The notes beneath the pieces are model-generated. The model was not told the origin of the DNA, made no database searches, and saw only the letters and a list, made by a program, of their open reading frames with translations. From contig NZ_MCUW01000020.1 of NCBI RefSeq assembly GCF_002873335.1, positions 106,041-170,040 on the forward strand: a stretch of 64,000 nt of DNA. The letters are read 5' to 3'. This document shows, piece after piece, positions 8,233-18,577 of the stretch. Each line of letters starts with the position of its first letter. Within the stretch, counting starts at the first letter, position 1. The stretch comes from Vibrio sp. 10N.286.49.B1 (GTDB lineage Bacteria > Pseudomonadota > Gammaproteobacteria > Enterobacterales > Vibrionaceae). The position numbers and the translations under genes were made by a program.

Positions 8233-9093
8233 GTGAACACACAATATCTCTCTTCGTGGTTTAAGCGGTTATTATTGCTAGCCGTATCGCTATTACTCAC
8301 TGCGCTAACGCTGCTTTTTAACAATATAGCGGATGCGGCGGATCGCAACATCTCAAGTGACGAAGATTACGGGCGTACTTTGCCATTTTATGGCGATCGT
8401 GTTCGAGATATGGGTATTAAGCTACCCAAGCCAGTAGGGATCTCGCTGTTTACTCACCAACAAGAAGATTTGATGAACCTTGGTGACTTTAAAATAGACG
8501 GTGAACCTGTTGATGACGTGTTACCAAGTGGTGGAAGCTCTACAACGAACACAACCAGTATCGTGGCCGTCAGAGCTGATGTATGGCTTTTACCATTTTG
8601 GGGATTTAACGCCATGGTTGGGAAGGCGGTGACATCATCAAATATCTCGATAGGGGTGGCAGGACTTGATAGCGACAACATAGCCCGCTTGGAAGCGAAT
8701 GGCATGGCAACAACCTCAACCGTTACAGCGGTTGGGTCAACGTTGGCCTATGGACACAAAAACTACTTTGCTACGATTGATGCGCAGTATGTCTCTACGT
8801 CTGTTTCAGGAGTGGGAGTAAGCTTAGATGCACTCGTGGTGACTCCGCTGGTGGGCTTGAATATTGGCGATAGTGGGTGGCGCATCGTTATAGGAGGGCA
8901 ATATCAGGATTATCAAAAACAATTAAAAGGTCAATTGGCTGATATCAAATTCAGCGCAACACAATCGTCTAGTCGATGGTCAACCATGGTGGGACTACAA
9001 AAAGCCTTCGCTGAGAATTGGGAAGCATCATTGATGGCACAAAGCGGCAAGACACGAGAGGGCGTTACGTTTATGCTCGGAAAGCGTTTCTAA
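8233..9093 (+). CDS. Putative outer-membrane beta-barrel protein
   Basis: The open frame begins at 8113, but a GTG at 8233 preceded by TAGGT gives a basic start followed by a long hydrophobic stretch (FKRLLLLAVSLLLTALTLLF) ending in ADAAD, which looks like a signal peptide. The mature part has alternating strands such as RADVWLLPFWGFNAMVGK and WRIVIGGQYQDYQ, and ends in GVTFMLGKRF. A terminal Phe and amphipathic strands are typical of outer-membrane barrels. The family is not recognised with certainty; transporter-like or adhesion roles are both possible. Confidence 0.65.
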   Translation: MNTQYLSSWFKRLLLLAVSLLLTALTLLFNNIADAADRNISSDEDYGRTLPFYGDRVRDMGIKLPKPVGISLFTHQQEDLMNLGDFKIDGEPVDDVLPSGGSSTTNTTSIVAVRADVWLLPFWGFNAMVGKAVTSSNISIGVAGLDSDNIARLEANGMATTSTVTAVGSTLAYGHKNYFATIDAQYVSTSVSGVGVSLDALVVTPLVGLNIGDSGWRIVIGGQYQDYQKQLKGQLADIKFSATQSSSRWSTMVGLQKAFAENWEASLMAQSGKTREGVTFMLGKRF

Positions 9094-9186
9094 AAGCCGG
9101 TGAGGCACTGTAATGTGCAGCGGCATATATGGTTAGTCACTGGGCCTCAACGTGTAGATATCAATAACTTGTGGTGGTGCTCAGTG

Positions 9187-9978
9187 TTAAACCACTTGTT
9201 TTAACCTAGGTTCGAGCGCCATTGGCATTGCTAGATGATAGCCTTGGTAAAAATCAAACCCGAGTGTTTTCATTATCTTAAGTTGTTCTTCTGTTTCTAC
9301 CCCTTCGATAACCGTTTTTGCTCCGCTCGCTTTTGCTAACGCAATGCCTCGCATTAAATTAACAGTGTCACCATCGATGTAATCTACCAGGAGTTGGCGG
9401 TCAAATTTGAGAATGTTAGGTCGAATGGATGCGACTCTTTCGGGGTTCGATTCCTTACAACCAAAATCGTCAATCGCAATGAGGAAGCTGGCATCGCTCA
9501 AATGTCTGGCAGCAGAGGCCAATGTTTTTGGGCTAAATGACGTCAGCTCAACCAACTCAACAACAACACGTTTGCAGTCGATTTGAAGTGCTTTGAGACG
9601 TGACATTAATAATGATGAATGTAACCCTTCGGCGGCTAGTCGCTCACTAGAAATCGGTAAGAAGTTCAGAAATAATAACCTTTCCCGGTAACTAGACATA
9701 CTGAAATTTCGAATATGAATCACTCGACTTAATCGATCAACATTGAGTTGGTCTGAAAGAGGAATGTTTTCGTTTTGGAAAAATAAATTTGGCGGGATAG
9801 CGTGACCGTGATTATCGAATAAACGGACTAAGGCTTCCAATCCAATGATTCTTCCGGAAGAACAAAAGATAGGTTGAAAAACACTTTTCATCACGTAGTT
9901 TTTATACATGGCGATGTAACAACCGGAGTCGTCAATTTTGATGCATTGAGTGAACTGGTGTTTGTCTTTGAGCAGCAT
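9187..9978 (-). CDS. EAL-domain protein (putative c-di-GMP phosphodiesterase)
   Basis: A 263-residue stand-alone EAL domain. Key motifs are EAL at residues 48-50 (GLEALVR), LFLNFLP (Asn ligand), VVVELVE, AIDDFG, ILKFDRQ (catalytic Lys region), VIEGVET and YQGYHLA. Most metal and substrate residues are present, but the loop after DDFG reads DDFGCKESNPERV instead of the usual DDFGTGYSS. There is no sensory domain or membrane helix. No clear Shine-Dalgarno precedes the first ATG; inner ATG codons at residues 24 and 30 are alternatives. Confidence 0.85.
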   Translation of the reverse strand: MLLKDKHQFTQCIKIDDSGCYIAMYKNYVMKSVFQPIFCSSGRIIGLEALVRLFDNHGHAIPPNLFFQNENIPLSDQLNVDRLSRVIHIRNFSMSSYRERLLFLNFLPISSERLAAEGLHSSLLMSRLKALQIDCKRVVVELVELTSFSPKTLASAARHLSDASFLIAIDDFGCKESNPERVASIRPNILKFDRQLLVDYIDGDTVNLMRGIALAKASGAKTVIEGVETEEQLKIMKTLGFDFYQGYHLAMPMALEPRLKQVV

Positions 9979-10285
9979 GAGATAACATTTGTATTCGATA
10001 TAGTTGGATAACTATGTCATGAGTTACAAATATGTCAAATTATCTCTATCAATGTGTTGGTATATATGCATTGGTATTTGCTATTTTTGTTAGCACTGAG
10101 ACGTTCACTATGTCATTTTCATTGAATAACTGGTGAGTAGACTCTTGTTTTTTATTGTTTATATCGTATTTATTGATGGTCTTTATGGAAGGCGCAACAA
10201 AAACTGCTAAATCTATAAAAACAGGTGCTTACGTAAGCTTAAGAGTTTATTTTTGAGATCTCACCCGTATTTTCGTGATTTATTA
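9979..10285. other. Intergenic region, no gene seen
   Basis: These 307 bases separate two minus-strand genes. A 22-codon ATG frame near 10187 has no ribosome-binding site and was not accepted. A short palindrome GCTTACGTAAGC occurs at about 10228, with no U-tract. Confidence 0.5.
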
Positions 10286-11077
10286 TTATCGATCGTCGAA
10301 ATAATCCTTATTACGGATATATTTGCTCATCAAGTGATAAGAAAAAGGACGAATTAACCAAGAAATAAGCGAACGTCCAAATCGAACAAAAGACGGCGTG
10401 TTCTCATAGATCTTTCCATTATAAAGCCAAAGCATTTTTCCGACATGCCAGTACATTAATGGGAAGGGGGGAAGAAACGTGACGACGTCTAAATCACAAC
10501 ATATTCGGTAGGTTTTGTGCGCCAATTTGTAGCGTTGTTTGAATCGCCAACCGCCGATAGCCGGTTGACCAAATGTGACAATGCGTTTAATAGATTTTGG
10601 GTATCGTTGTTCAAGGACATCAGCAATGATACATCCAATGGCACCACCCGATGAATGCCCAGTTACGGTGATGCGTTTACCATTTTCAATAAGCTCACTT
10701 GCAATGGCGATAGTCCTTTCAAACAGAGATAGGCCAAGCACATCAGCCTTATGACTGGGTTGGCTTTCTTGGTTAAGTATGAAATGAAATCCGGCGTGAA
10801 TAGAATAGTCTAAGCCAAATAATTGGCATGAGCGCTTCCACAACGCTAAATTCAACAACCAATCACTAGGGCTATGTGAGCCTTTGATGACAATAATGGC
10901 TTCTTCGTGCTCCTTGCTCCACAAAATACGAACCACAGTTTTACCATGACGATTGGTTATGGTTCTTTGACCGTTGGGGTCAAACCCATAACGTGTTTGC
11001 TTAAACACGCGTGGATAAGCAAGATTACATAACACGGCGTACTTTTCGTATTGGTATCGCTTCAGGCTTTTCATCAA
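10286..11077 (-). CDS. Class 3 lipase-like alpha/beta hydrolase
   Basis: A 263-residue protein with the lipase_3 core. ITVTGHSSGGAIG at about residue 140 supplies the nucleophile Ser in GHSSG, and CCDLDVVTFLPP carries the likely acid Asp of the catalytic triad. The conserved oxyanion-strand segment IVIKGSHSPSDW precedes them. No signal peptide is seen, so the enzyme may be cytosolic. The physiological lipid substrate is unknown. The gene is monocistronic between hypothetical genes on the same strand. Confidence 0.82.
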   Translation of the reverse strand: MMKSLKRYQYEKYAVLCNLAYPRVFKQTRYGFDPNGQRTITNRHGKTVVRILWSKEHEEAIIVIKGSHSPSDWLLNLALWKRSCQLFGLDYSIHAGFHFILNQESQPSHKADVLGLSLFERTIAIASELIENGKRITVTGHSSGGAIGCIIADVLEQRYPKSIKRIVTFGQPAIGGWRFKQRYKLAHKTYRICCDLDVVTFLPPFPLMYWHVGKMLWLYNGKIYENTPSFVRFGRSLISWLIRPFSYHLMSKYIRNKDYFDDR

Positions 11078-11170
11078 AAAGGCATGCTATTAAGACGGAG
11101 ATAACGCAAACATACAGATTACTGTGAAAAAGTAGCGTTAAAGTTTCATGACAATCCGTAAATTCAATGT

Positions 11171-11803
11171 TTAACCTTGGATAATGGCATAGAGCTGTAC
11201 ATATTTTTTTAGGGAATCTCGTTGCAGCGTGCGTTTAATCGGATGAGAGTAGTGAATGTAACGAGGGGTCAACCGATTTCGCGCTAATAGATTTTGGCGC
11301 AGGTAGTCTGTGCTTTCGGTCAGTCTTACGCCTTGTTGCGCATACAATTCACAATCTTCCGGGAGTTGGTGCGTCCACCAATGGATAATTTCCCGACTGA
11401 AAATGTTCCGGTTTATCCAGTGATCAGCAATTAAAACCAGTAAATCATGCGGTTGGATCGCGTAACTATATTCGAGTTGCCATTCTTGAATCTTTTCAAA
11501 AAGTAAGGCTCTACTCGATGGGCTAGCGTTAACAAAATGGTGAGTGAGTACCCAAACTGTTCCTTGAGATGACGACACGCGATAATGTTGTGGAGCATCC
11601 GATTGACGACGCATCTCTATAGGCGCGAACTCGCAATGTTGTTGTTCGGTACTTTGATTACTGACGAGCCTTTTGACAAAGGCAAGCCCTAGATGATGTT
11701 CTGTCATCCCTTTATTGTGCACCGCCGGGTAGTGGTGCGCACATAGGTTCAAACAGTCATCTTGAAATTGGTTTAAGCTGTGAACAACAACATCCAAAAG
11801 CAC
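11171..11803 (-). CDS. Conserved hypothetical protein, 210 aa
   Basis: The family is not recognised. The start is GTG at 11803, preceded by AAGGA with about 8-base spacing. The protein is soluble, with many histidines and tryptophans (for example HDLLVLIADHWINRN and EIIHWWTHQLPED), and has a basic C-terminus (RYIHYSHPIKRTLQR). No membrane segment or known motif is evident. It lies directly downstream of the XRE repressor gene on the same strand, 67 bases away, and could share its promoter. Confidence 0.6.
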   Translation of the reverse strand: MLLDVVVHSLNQFQDDCLNLCAHHYPAVHNKGMTEHHLGLAFVKRLVSNQSTEQQHCEFAPIEMRRQSDAPQHYRVSSSQGTVWVLTHHFVNASPSSRALLFEKIQEWQLEYSYAIQPHDLLVLIADHWINRNIFSREIIHWWTHQLPEDCELYAQQGVRLTESTDYLRQNLLARNRLTPRYIHYSHPIKRTLQRDSLKKYVQLYAIIQG

Positions 11804-11870
11804 GGGGTTTTCCTTAACCTATTCTTATTGAGAGCTTCGCGGTATTGAGTGGTAATACTTTGTCTTTTGA

Positions 11871-12515
11871 TCAGGACCTTCTAGACCAGGTTCCCCATCT
11901 GACAACCCCAATGATCTCAATCTCGTTATCTAATACTTGATGAATGGCATTTTTAGTTGTGTCGTCGCCATACCAAACGTGAATGACAGTGCCAATCTTT
12001 ACTAAAGTGAAGAAGTCAGGGGTGGGGTTTCCTGGTAATCGAGCGAGCACGATATCGTCATTTAACCAGCTCTCACTTTGCTCAACTAAGGCAACACAAT
12101 CCCATTTATACGATATTGAACCAGTAGCAGGATAGACCACTCCAAAACAATTACTATGTTCAGGTGGCACTGGAATCGCCCCCATAGACACAACGTTATC
12201 ACCGAGGAGTAGAGGGGTGACTTGACTACGCTTGTATACTTTAACGGTCGTTGCACCAGCTTGCACAGCATTTGTTAATGTTTGGGCTTGTGTGTGTTTG
12301 TCACCAATACCAAAACATAACCAATGGGCTTGAACCTTAAAATAGTCAGCAATCAGTGTGAGGTCTTCAATTGAAGGGTAGGTTCGTGTCGCCCCTTTTG
12401 TTAGATATCGACCGATGGTGGCTTTTCCTTTACCGACGGCTTCAGCTAGCTCGTGATTGGTCACTTCGTGTTCTTTGATCAACGAAATGATACGTTCTTG
12501 ATACCCTACGTCCAT
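11871..12515 (-). CDS. XRE-type HTH repressor with phage-repressor-like C-terminal domain
   Basis: A 214-residue protein with a strong GGAGG ribosome-binding site. Residues 1-65 form a helix-turn-helix of the Cro/CI class (ELAEAVGKGKATIGRYLTKG). The C-terminal half looks like the beta-rich S24/CI dimerisation fold (LNDDIVLARLPGN, IEIIGVVRWGTW), but no GDSM-type Ser/Lys self-cleavage site is visible, so RecA-triggered autocleavage is unlikely. No phage genes flank it. A perfect inverted repeat 38 bases upstream is a likely self-operator. Confidence 0.8.
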   Translation of the reverse strand: MDVGYQERIISLIKEHEVTNHELAEAVGKGKATIGRYLTKGATRTYPSIEDLTLIADYFKVQAHWLCFGIGDKHTQAQTLTNAVQAGATTVKVYKRSQVTPLLLGDNVVSMGAIPVPPEHSNCFGVVYPATGSISYKWDCVALVEQSESWLNDDIVLARLPGNPTPDFFTLVKIGTVIHVWYGDDTTKNAIHQVLDNEIEIIGVVRWGTWSRRS

Positions 12516-12552
12516 GTTTCCTCCATAAATTTGTGTACAGCATAGTAGTTTA

Positions 12553-12568
12553 GTTTCAAAAATGAAAC
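12553..12568. promoter_or_regulatory. Probable operator of the XRE repressor gene
   Basis: A perfect inverted repeat GTTTCA-AAAA-TGAAAC lies 38 bases upstream of the repressor start codon. On the minus strand it falls between a possible -35 (TTTGTT) and -10 (TACTAT), spaced about 18 bases apart. That position fits negative autoregulation. This is inference from position and symmetry. Confidence 0.55.
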
Positions 12569-12695
12569 AAAGAATCTATACCAATAGTAATTGTGAGAAC
12601 TGGATAGACTTATTTTGGATTCTGAAAGACCTTAAAAGAATTGCGGTTTAAACTGTAAGTAATTATTAATACACAACACAAGCGAGATACTGATT

Positions 12696-12929
12696 ATGTT
12701 TGAAAAACAACAAAGGGAACAAATTATACGTGACTTACAACACTATTTTTCTGACGAATTAGAGCATGAACTAGAACAATTTGATGCGGAGTTTTTGCTC
12801 GACTTTATAGTAAAGAAAATGGGCCCAGCCTTTTACAATAAGGGATTGGAAGATGCGAAACAGGTGTTTGAACGTCGCGTTTTGGATATTACGGACGAGT
12901 TATATGAAATAGAAATGCCGGTCGATTAA
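12696..12929 (+). CDS. DUF2164 family protein
   Basis: A 77-residue acidic protein with the DUF2164 pattern: an N-terminal basic helix REQIIRDLQHYFSDEL, then DAEFLLDFIVKKMGPAFYNKGLEDA. The whole small domain is present. Its function is unknown. It is transcribed divergently from the XRE repressor gene across a 180-base gap holding the repressor's probable operator. Confidence 0.85.
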   Translation: MFEKQQREQIIRDLQHYFSDELEHELEQFDAEFLLDFIVKKMGPAFYNKGLEDAKQVFERRVLDITDELYEIEMPVD

Positions 12930-13094
12930 CGAAGTGGCTTACCTAGACAGGGCATAACTCGTTCAAAAAATTTGAATGACTTCATCAACCTACGGATGTC
13001 GTCGAATTGTCAATAAAAGTAAATACTATATATCAATCGTTAAAGAGTCGTTAATATGACGAGTGATAATTGGTATCAATAAATGGGATTGGAA

Positions 13095-13637
13095 ATGGCA
13101 ACAAGCTCGACAAAAAATTACAACGCGTTATCACGTGCACTACATTGGTTATCTGCGTTAGTGATCATCGGCATGTTTGCGGTAGGCACTTGGATGGTTG
13201 ACTTAACTTACTACAGTGAGTGGTACAAAACTGCTCCGCATTGGCATAAGTCAATCGGCATATTATTGGCCGCTGCTACGGTATTAAGATTTTTCTGGAA
13301 CAAGATTTCACCTACGCCAAGCGTAGACGGTAGTCCCATAGAAAAGCTTGGTGCTAAGGTAGGACACTTCCTGATGTACGTTGCATTGTTAGTTATTTTT
13401 GTGAGCGGTTATTTGATATCAACCTCTGACGGAAGAGGGATAGAAGTATTTGAATGGTTCACAGTACCAGCATTGGGTGAACTATTTCCAAATCAATCGG
13501 ACATATCAGGTGAGGTTCACTTTTATGCTGCTTGGTTTGTTATTTTGACGGCCGCGGGACATGCGTTGGCCGCACTTAAGCATCACTTTATCAATAAAGA
13601 TAATACCCTTCGAAAAATGTTAGGAGTTTCGAAATGA
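13095..13637 (+). CDS. Cytochrome b561 family protein
   Basis: A di-heme-type inner-membrane cytochrome b561 of about 180 residues. It begins ALSRALHWLSALVIIGMF (first His ligand), followed by APHWHKSIGIL, VGHFLMYVALL and GHALAALKHHF, so the usual four helices and His ligands are present. An ATG at 13083 is in frame, but the one at 13095 gives a more typical N-terminus. The stop overlaps the yceI start (ATGA). This matches the yceJ-yceI arrangement of other gammaproteobacteria, where the pair is linked to isoprenoid binding and redox. Confidence 0.88.
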   Translation: MATSSTKNYNALSRALHWLSALVIIGMFAVGTWMVDLTYYSEWYKTAPHWHKSIGILLAAATVLRFFWNKISPTPSVDGSPIEKLGAKVGHFLMYVALLVIFVSGYLISTSDGRGIEVFEWFTVPALGELFPNQSDISGEVHFYAAWFVILTAAGHALAALKHHFINKDNTLRKMLGVSK

Positions 13638-14203
13638 AAAAGACACTAATCGCAACAGGAATGGCAGTGGCAATGATGTTACCACTTGGTGCAAACGCGG
13701 CTGATTATACGATTGACACTAAAGGTGCCCATGCCTCGGTGAACTTTAAAGTGAGTCACTTGGGTTATAGCTTTATCCAAGGTCGATTTAATGACTTTTC
13801 AGGTCAGTTCAGTTTTGATCCTGCCAATATTGAAGCGTCTTCTGTTGAAGTTAAGATTGATACAACCAGTCTTGATTCAAACCATGCAGAACGTGACAAG
13901 CACATTCGAAGCTCTGATTTTATTGATGCAAGTAAATTTTCTGAAGCCGTCTTCAAAAGCACCAGTGTAGAAGACAAGGGTGAAGGCGTTATGGACATTA
14001 TGGGCGATTTGACGCTTCATGGTGTGACACAGCCAATCACAATCAACGCTGAATTTATTGGCCAAGGTCAAGACCCATGGGGTGGTGAACGTGCTGGATT
14101 TTACGGTACGACACGCCTAGAGCTTGCTGATTTTAAAATCCCGGTTATGGGCGCATCTAGCTATGTTGATATGGAACTGCACATCGAAGGTGTGAAGCAA
14201 TAA
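13634..14203 (+). CDS. yceI: YceI family periplasmic lipid-binding protein
   Basis: A 189-residue protein with a signal peptide cleaved near ANA-AD (residue 22), then the YceI beta-barrel: KGAHASVNFKVSHLGYSFIQGRF, HAERDKHIRSSDFID and GDLTLHGVTQPITI. YceI-fold proteins bind long polyisoprenoid chains in a lipocalin-like pocket. Translation is coupled to the cytochrome b561 gene by an ATGA overlap. A strong terminator follows. Confidence 0.92.
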   Translation: MKKTLIATGMAVAMMLPLGANAADYTIDTKGAHASVNFKVSHLGYSFIQGRFNDFSGQFSFDPANIEASSVEVKIDTTSLDSNHAERDKHIRSSDFIDASKFSEAVFKSTSVEDKGEGVMDIMGDLTLHGVTQPITINAEFIGQGQDPWGGERAGFYGTTRLELADFKIPVMGASSYVDMELHIEGVKQ

Positions 14204-14268
14204 TTTAATGGTTTTGGTTTCTGTGGGGCGGATTTAATTGCGCGCAGTAGCACAGGATTGAACAAACC

Positions 14269-14302
14269 AAAGGCGACTATTTCTAGTCGCCTTTATACTA
14301 TT
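14269..14302 (+). terminator. Terminator after yceI
   Basis: A perfect 11-bp stem AAAGGCGACTA / TAGTCGCCTTT with loop TTTC is followed by an AT-rich tract. The 3' arm is partly repeated just after it (TTTTTAGTCGTC). It may act in both directions, because the GH63 gene ends at 14344 on the other strand. Confidence 0.8.
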
Positions 14303-14343
14303 TTTAGTCGTCTTTATAATATATAGCGCTTATACTCTGGCGC

Positions 14344-17145
<2,802 letters not shown>

Positions 17146-17157
17146 CTATTTTTCCTT

Positions 17158-17176
17158 TGATATGGAATTCATATCA
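17158..17176. promoter_or_regulatory. Palindrome upstream of GH63 gene, possible operator
   Basis: TGATATGGAATTCATATCA is a near-perfect palindrome (arms TGATATG and CATATCA). It sits just upstream of the AAGGA ribosome-binding site of the GH63 gene. Its position suits a repressor operator in the leader. No cognate regulator is adjacent. Confidence 0.4.
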
Positions 17177-17880
17177 CTGTTTATTGATCATTATTTGGAT
17201 TAAAACACTTTTTTGGGGTGCGTTAATGTTACTTATTAAATATGCCTGTTCAATAAAATAGATCGATATATTTGCTACCTGTTATAAATATTTTATATGT
17301 TGCACTTTGTTACTTGACAGTATTTTGGTTTTTGCTTGTCAAAATATTATATATTTCTCTTGTTTTAAAGAAATACCGAAATATAAAATATGCAAATTCC
17401 GAACTATTGGTTTTTTTAGGGGTTTTATATGTAAATTACATTATTTGTCATTAGGATATTAGGTCGGTGGTTTATTTTTATGTGATTTATAAAATCAATG
17501 CTTAGTTTATAAAGTGTGGGTTTGTATGAATGATTAATTAATTTTTAATATTGGTGGTTTTCTATTTGCATGTTATTTCTTATTGATAGTAATGACAGTT
17601 TAACGAGGGGAGCCTTGTTTTACCCATTCTTTGCCTATAAAGAAAGTCGATAATAGGTGCTTCTATTACGGATATACGATCGTCACCGTTTTTCATCGCT
17701 ATTGAGCTCACACATTATTGTGTTTAGTCGACTCAGGAAGGTTAAGTAACCGTTAAACGTCAATTTCCTTTTGGCGTTGTTATGGTTACGTTGTTGCACT
17801 CTTCATCTAAACGTAATGTGATATGTCATCTCTAAATAAAATTCAGTGGTTCGGTTTTTAACCACTTGAATCAAATGAGT
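17177..17880. other. AT-rich intergenic region, no gene seen
   Basis: About 700 bases of strongly AT-rich sequence lie between the GH63 gene and the tRNA promoter. A 60-codon frame at 17272-17454 rich in I, L, V and Y has no ribosome-binding site and looks like chance. No RNA gene, terminator or repeat was recognised. Confidence 0.5.
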
Positions 17881-17891
17881 TAAAATTACTA

Positions 17892-17919
17892 TTGACTCAA
17901 AATCAGAATCACGTAAAGT
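17892..17919 (+). promoter_or_regulatory. Probable tRNA operon promoter
   Basis: TTGACT (17892-17897) and TAAAGT (17914-17919) are spaced by 16 bases. They are followed by a GC-rich discriminator region (ACGCCTCG) as in stringently controlled stable-RNA promoters. The tRNA-Leu gene begins 45 bases downstream. Confidence 0.55.
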
Positions 17920-17964
17920 ACGCCTCGTCCTCACGGCAAATGTGAGGAGATGGTGTTTGCATGT

Positions 17965-18051
17965 GCCCTGGTGGTGGAATTGGTAGACACAAGGGATTTA
18001 AAATCCCTCGACGTTCGCGTTGTGCCGGTTCAAGTCCGGCCCGGGGCACCA
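17965..18051 (+). tRNA. tRNA-Leu (anticodon UAA)
   Basis: An 87-base cloverleaf with a long variable arm. The acceptor GCCCTGG pairs with CCGGGGC (one G-U), followed by encoded ACCA. The anticodon stem AGGGA/TCCCT encloses loop TTTAAAA, giving anticodon TAA. The T arm contains GGTTCAAGTCC. It is the first of two tandem tRNA genes. Confidence 0.97.
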
Positions 18052-18074
18052 TCTTTCAGCAAACATCTCATAAT

Positions 18075-18148
18075 GGCGCCTTGGCAGAGTGGCTATGCAG
18101 CGGATTGCAAATCCGTGGACCTCGGTTCGACTCCGGGAGGCGCCTCCA
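18075..18148 (+). tRNA. tRNA-Cys (anticodon GCA)
   Basis: A 74-base cloverleaf. The acceptor GGCGCCT pairs perfectly with AGGCGCC and is followed by encoded TCCA. The anticodon stem CGGAT/ATCCG encloses loop TTGCAAA, giving anticodon GCA. The T arm has GGTTCGACTCC. It follows tRNA-Leu by 23 bases and is presumably cut from the same precursor. Confidence 0.97.
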
Positions 18149-18212
18149 TTAATTCCCTTGTTGTAAAAAATCCTTCATTGGTTGATTTCTATATCGTGCT
18201 AACTTATTTAGT

Positions 18213-18252
18213 CTGTATCTCTGTATCTCTGTATCTCTGTATCTCTGTATCC
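18213..18252. repeat. 8-bp tandem repeat CTGTATCT, 5 copies
   Basis: Four exact CTGTATCT units are followed by a fifth, CTGTATCC. They lie 65 bases after tRNA-Cys and about 330 bases before the pullulanase start. A slippage-prone repeat of this kind can vary in copy number between strains. Confidence 0.9.
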
Positions 18253-18577
18253 CTTGTTATGATTCTGGTTCGATAAGTTAATTATTTGAGATTATTAACT
18301 TGTGTACTAAAGTTGACAATACTCTCTAATTGAAGGCTGACCTCTAAGCCCTTGTTTCTCATCCCTGGTTTCTACGCCTTTGAATTTTTGCAACAATAAT
18401 GTGCGATTGCTCTCATAACTGTCCATTTATAACGCGTTGTTTTGTGAGGGTGAGCCAGTGTATGTGAAATTTTTTTTGATACATAAAGTTTACACACTTA
18501 CGTCTCATTATGTGCGCGTCACTATTATTTAACATGTTCTTAGTAATTCATATTCAAATAATAAGTAGGTTTGCTAA
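18253..18577. other. Pullulanase upstream region
   Basis: This gap before the pullulanase gene has no supported ORF. TCTCATCCCT at 18357-18366 matches 8 of 10 positions of the reverse complement of the MalT box (GGGGAkGAGG). GAGGGTGAGC near 18446 is a weaker match. MalT control of a pullulanase would make biological sense, but the match is only suggestive. Confidence 0.35.

Noticed and set aside
17272..17454. A 60-codon frame rich in hydrophobic residues between GH63 and the tRNAs
   Set aside because: It lies in strongly AT-rich DNA with no ribosome-binding site, and the composition is what random AT-rich sequence gives.
17950..18276. Long frames across the tRNA genes
   Set aside because: They are read-through of the tRNA-Leu and tRNA-Cys genes and the tandem repeat, with no independent coding evidence.
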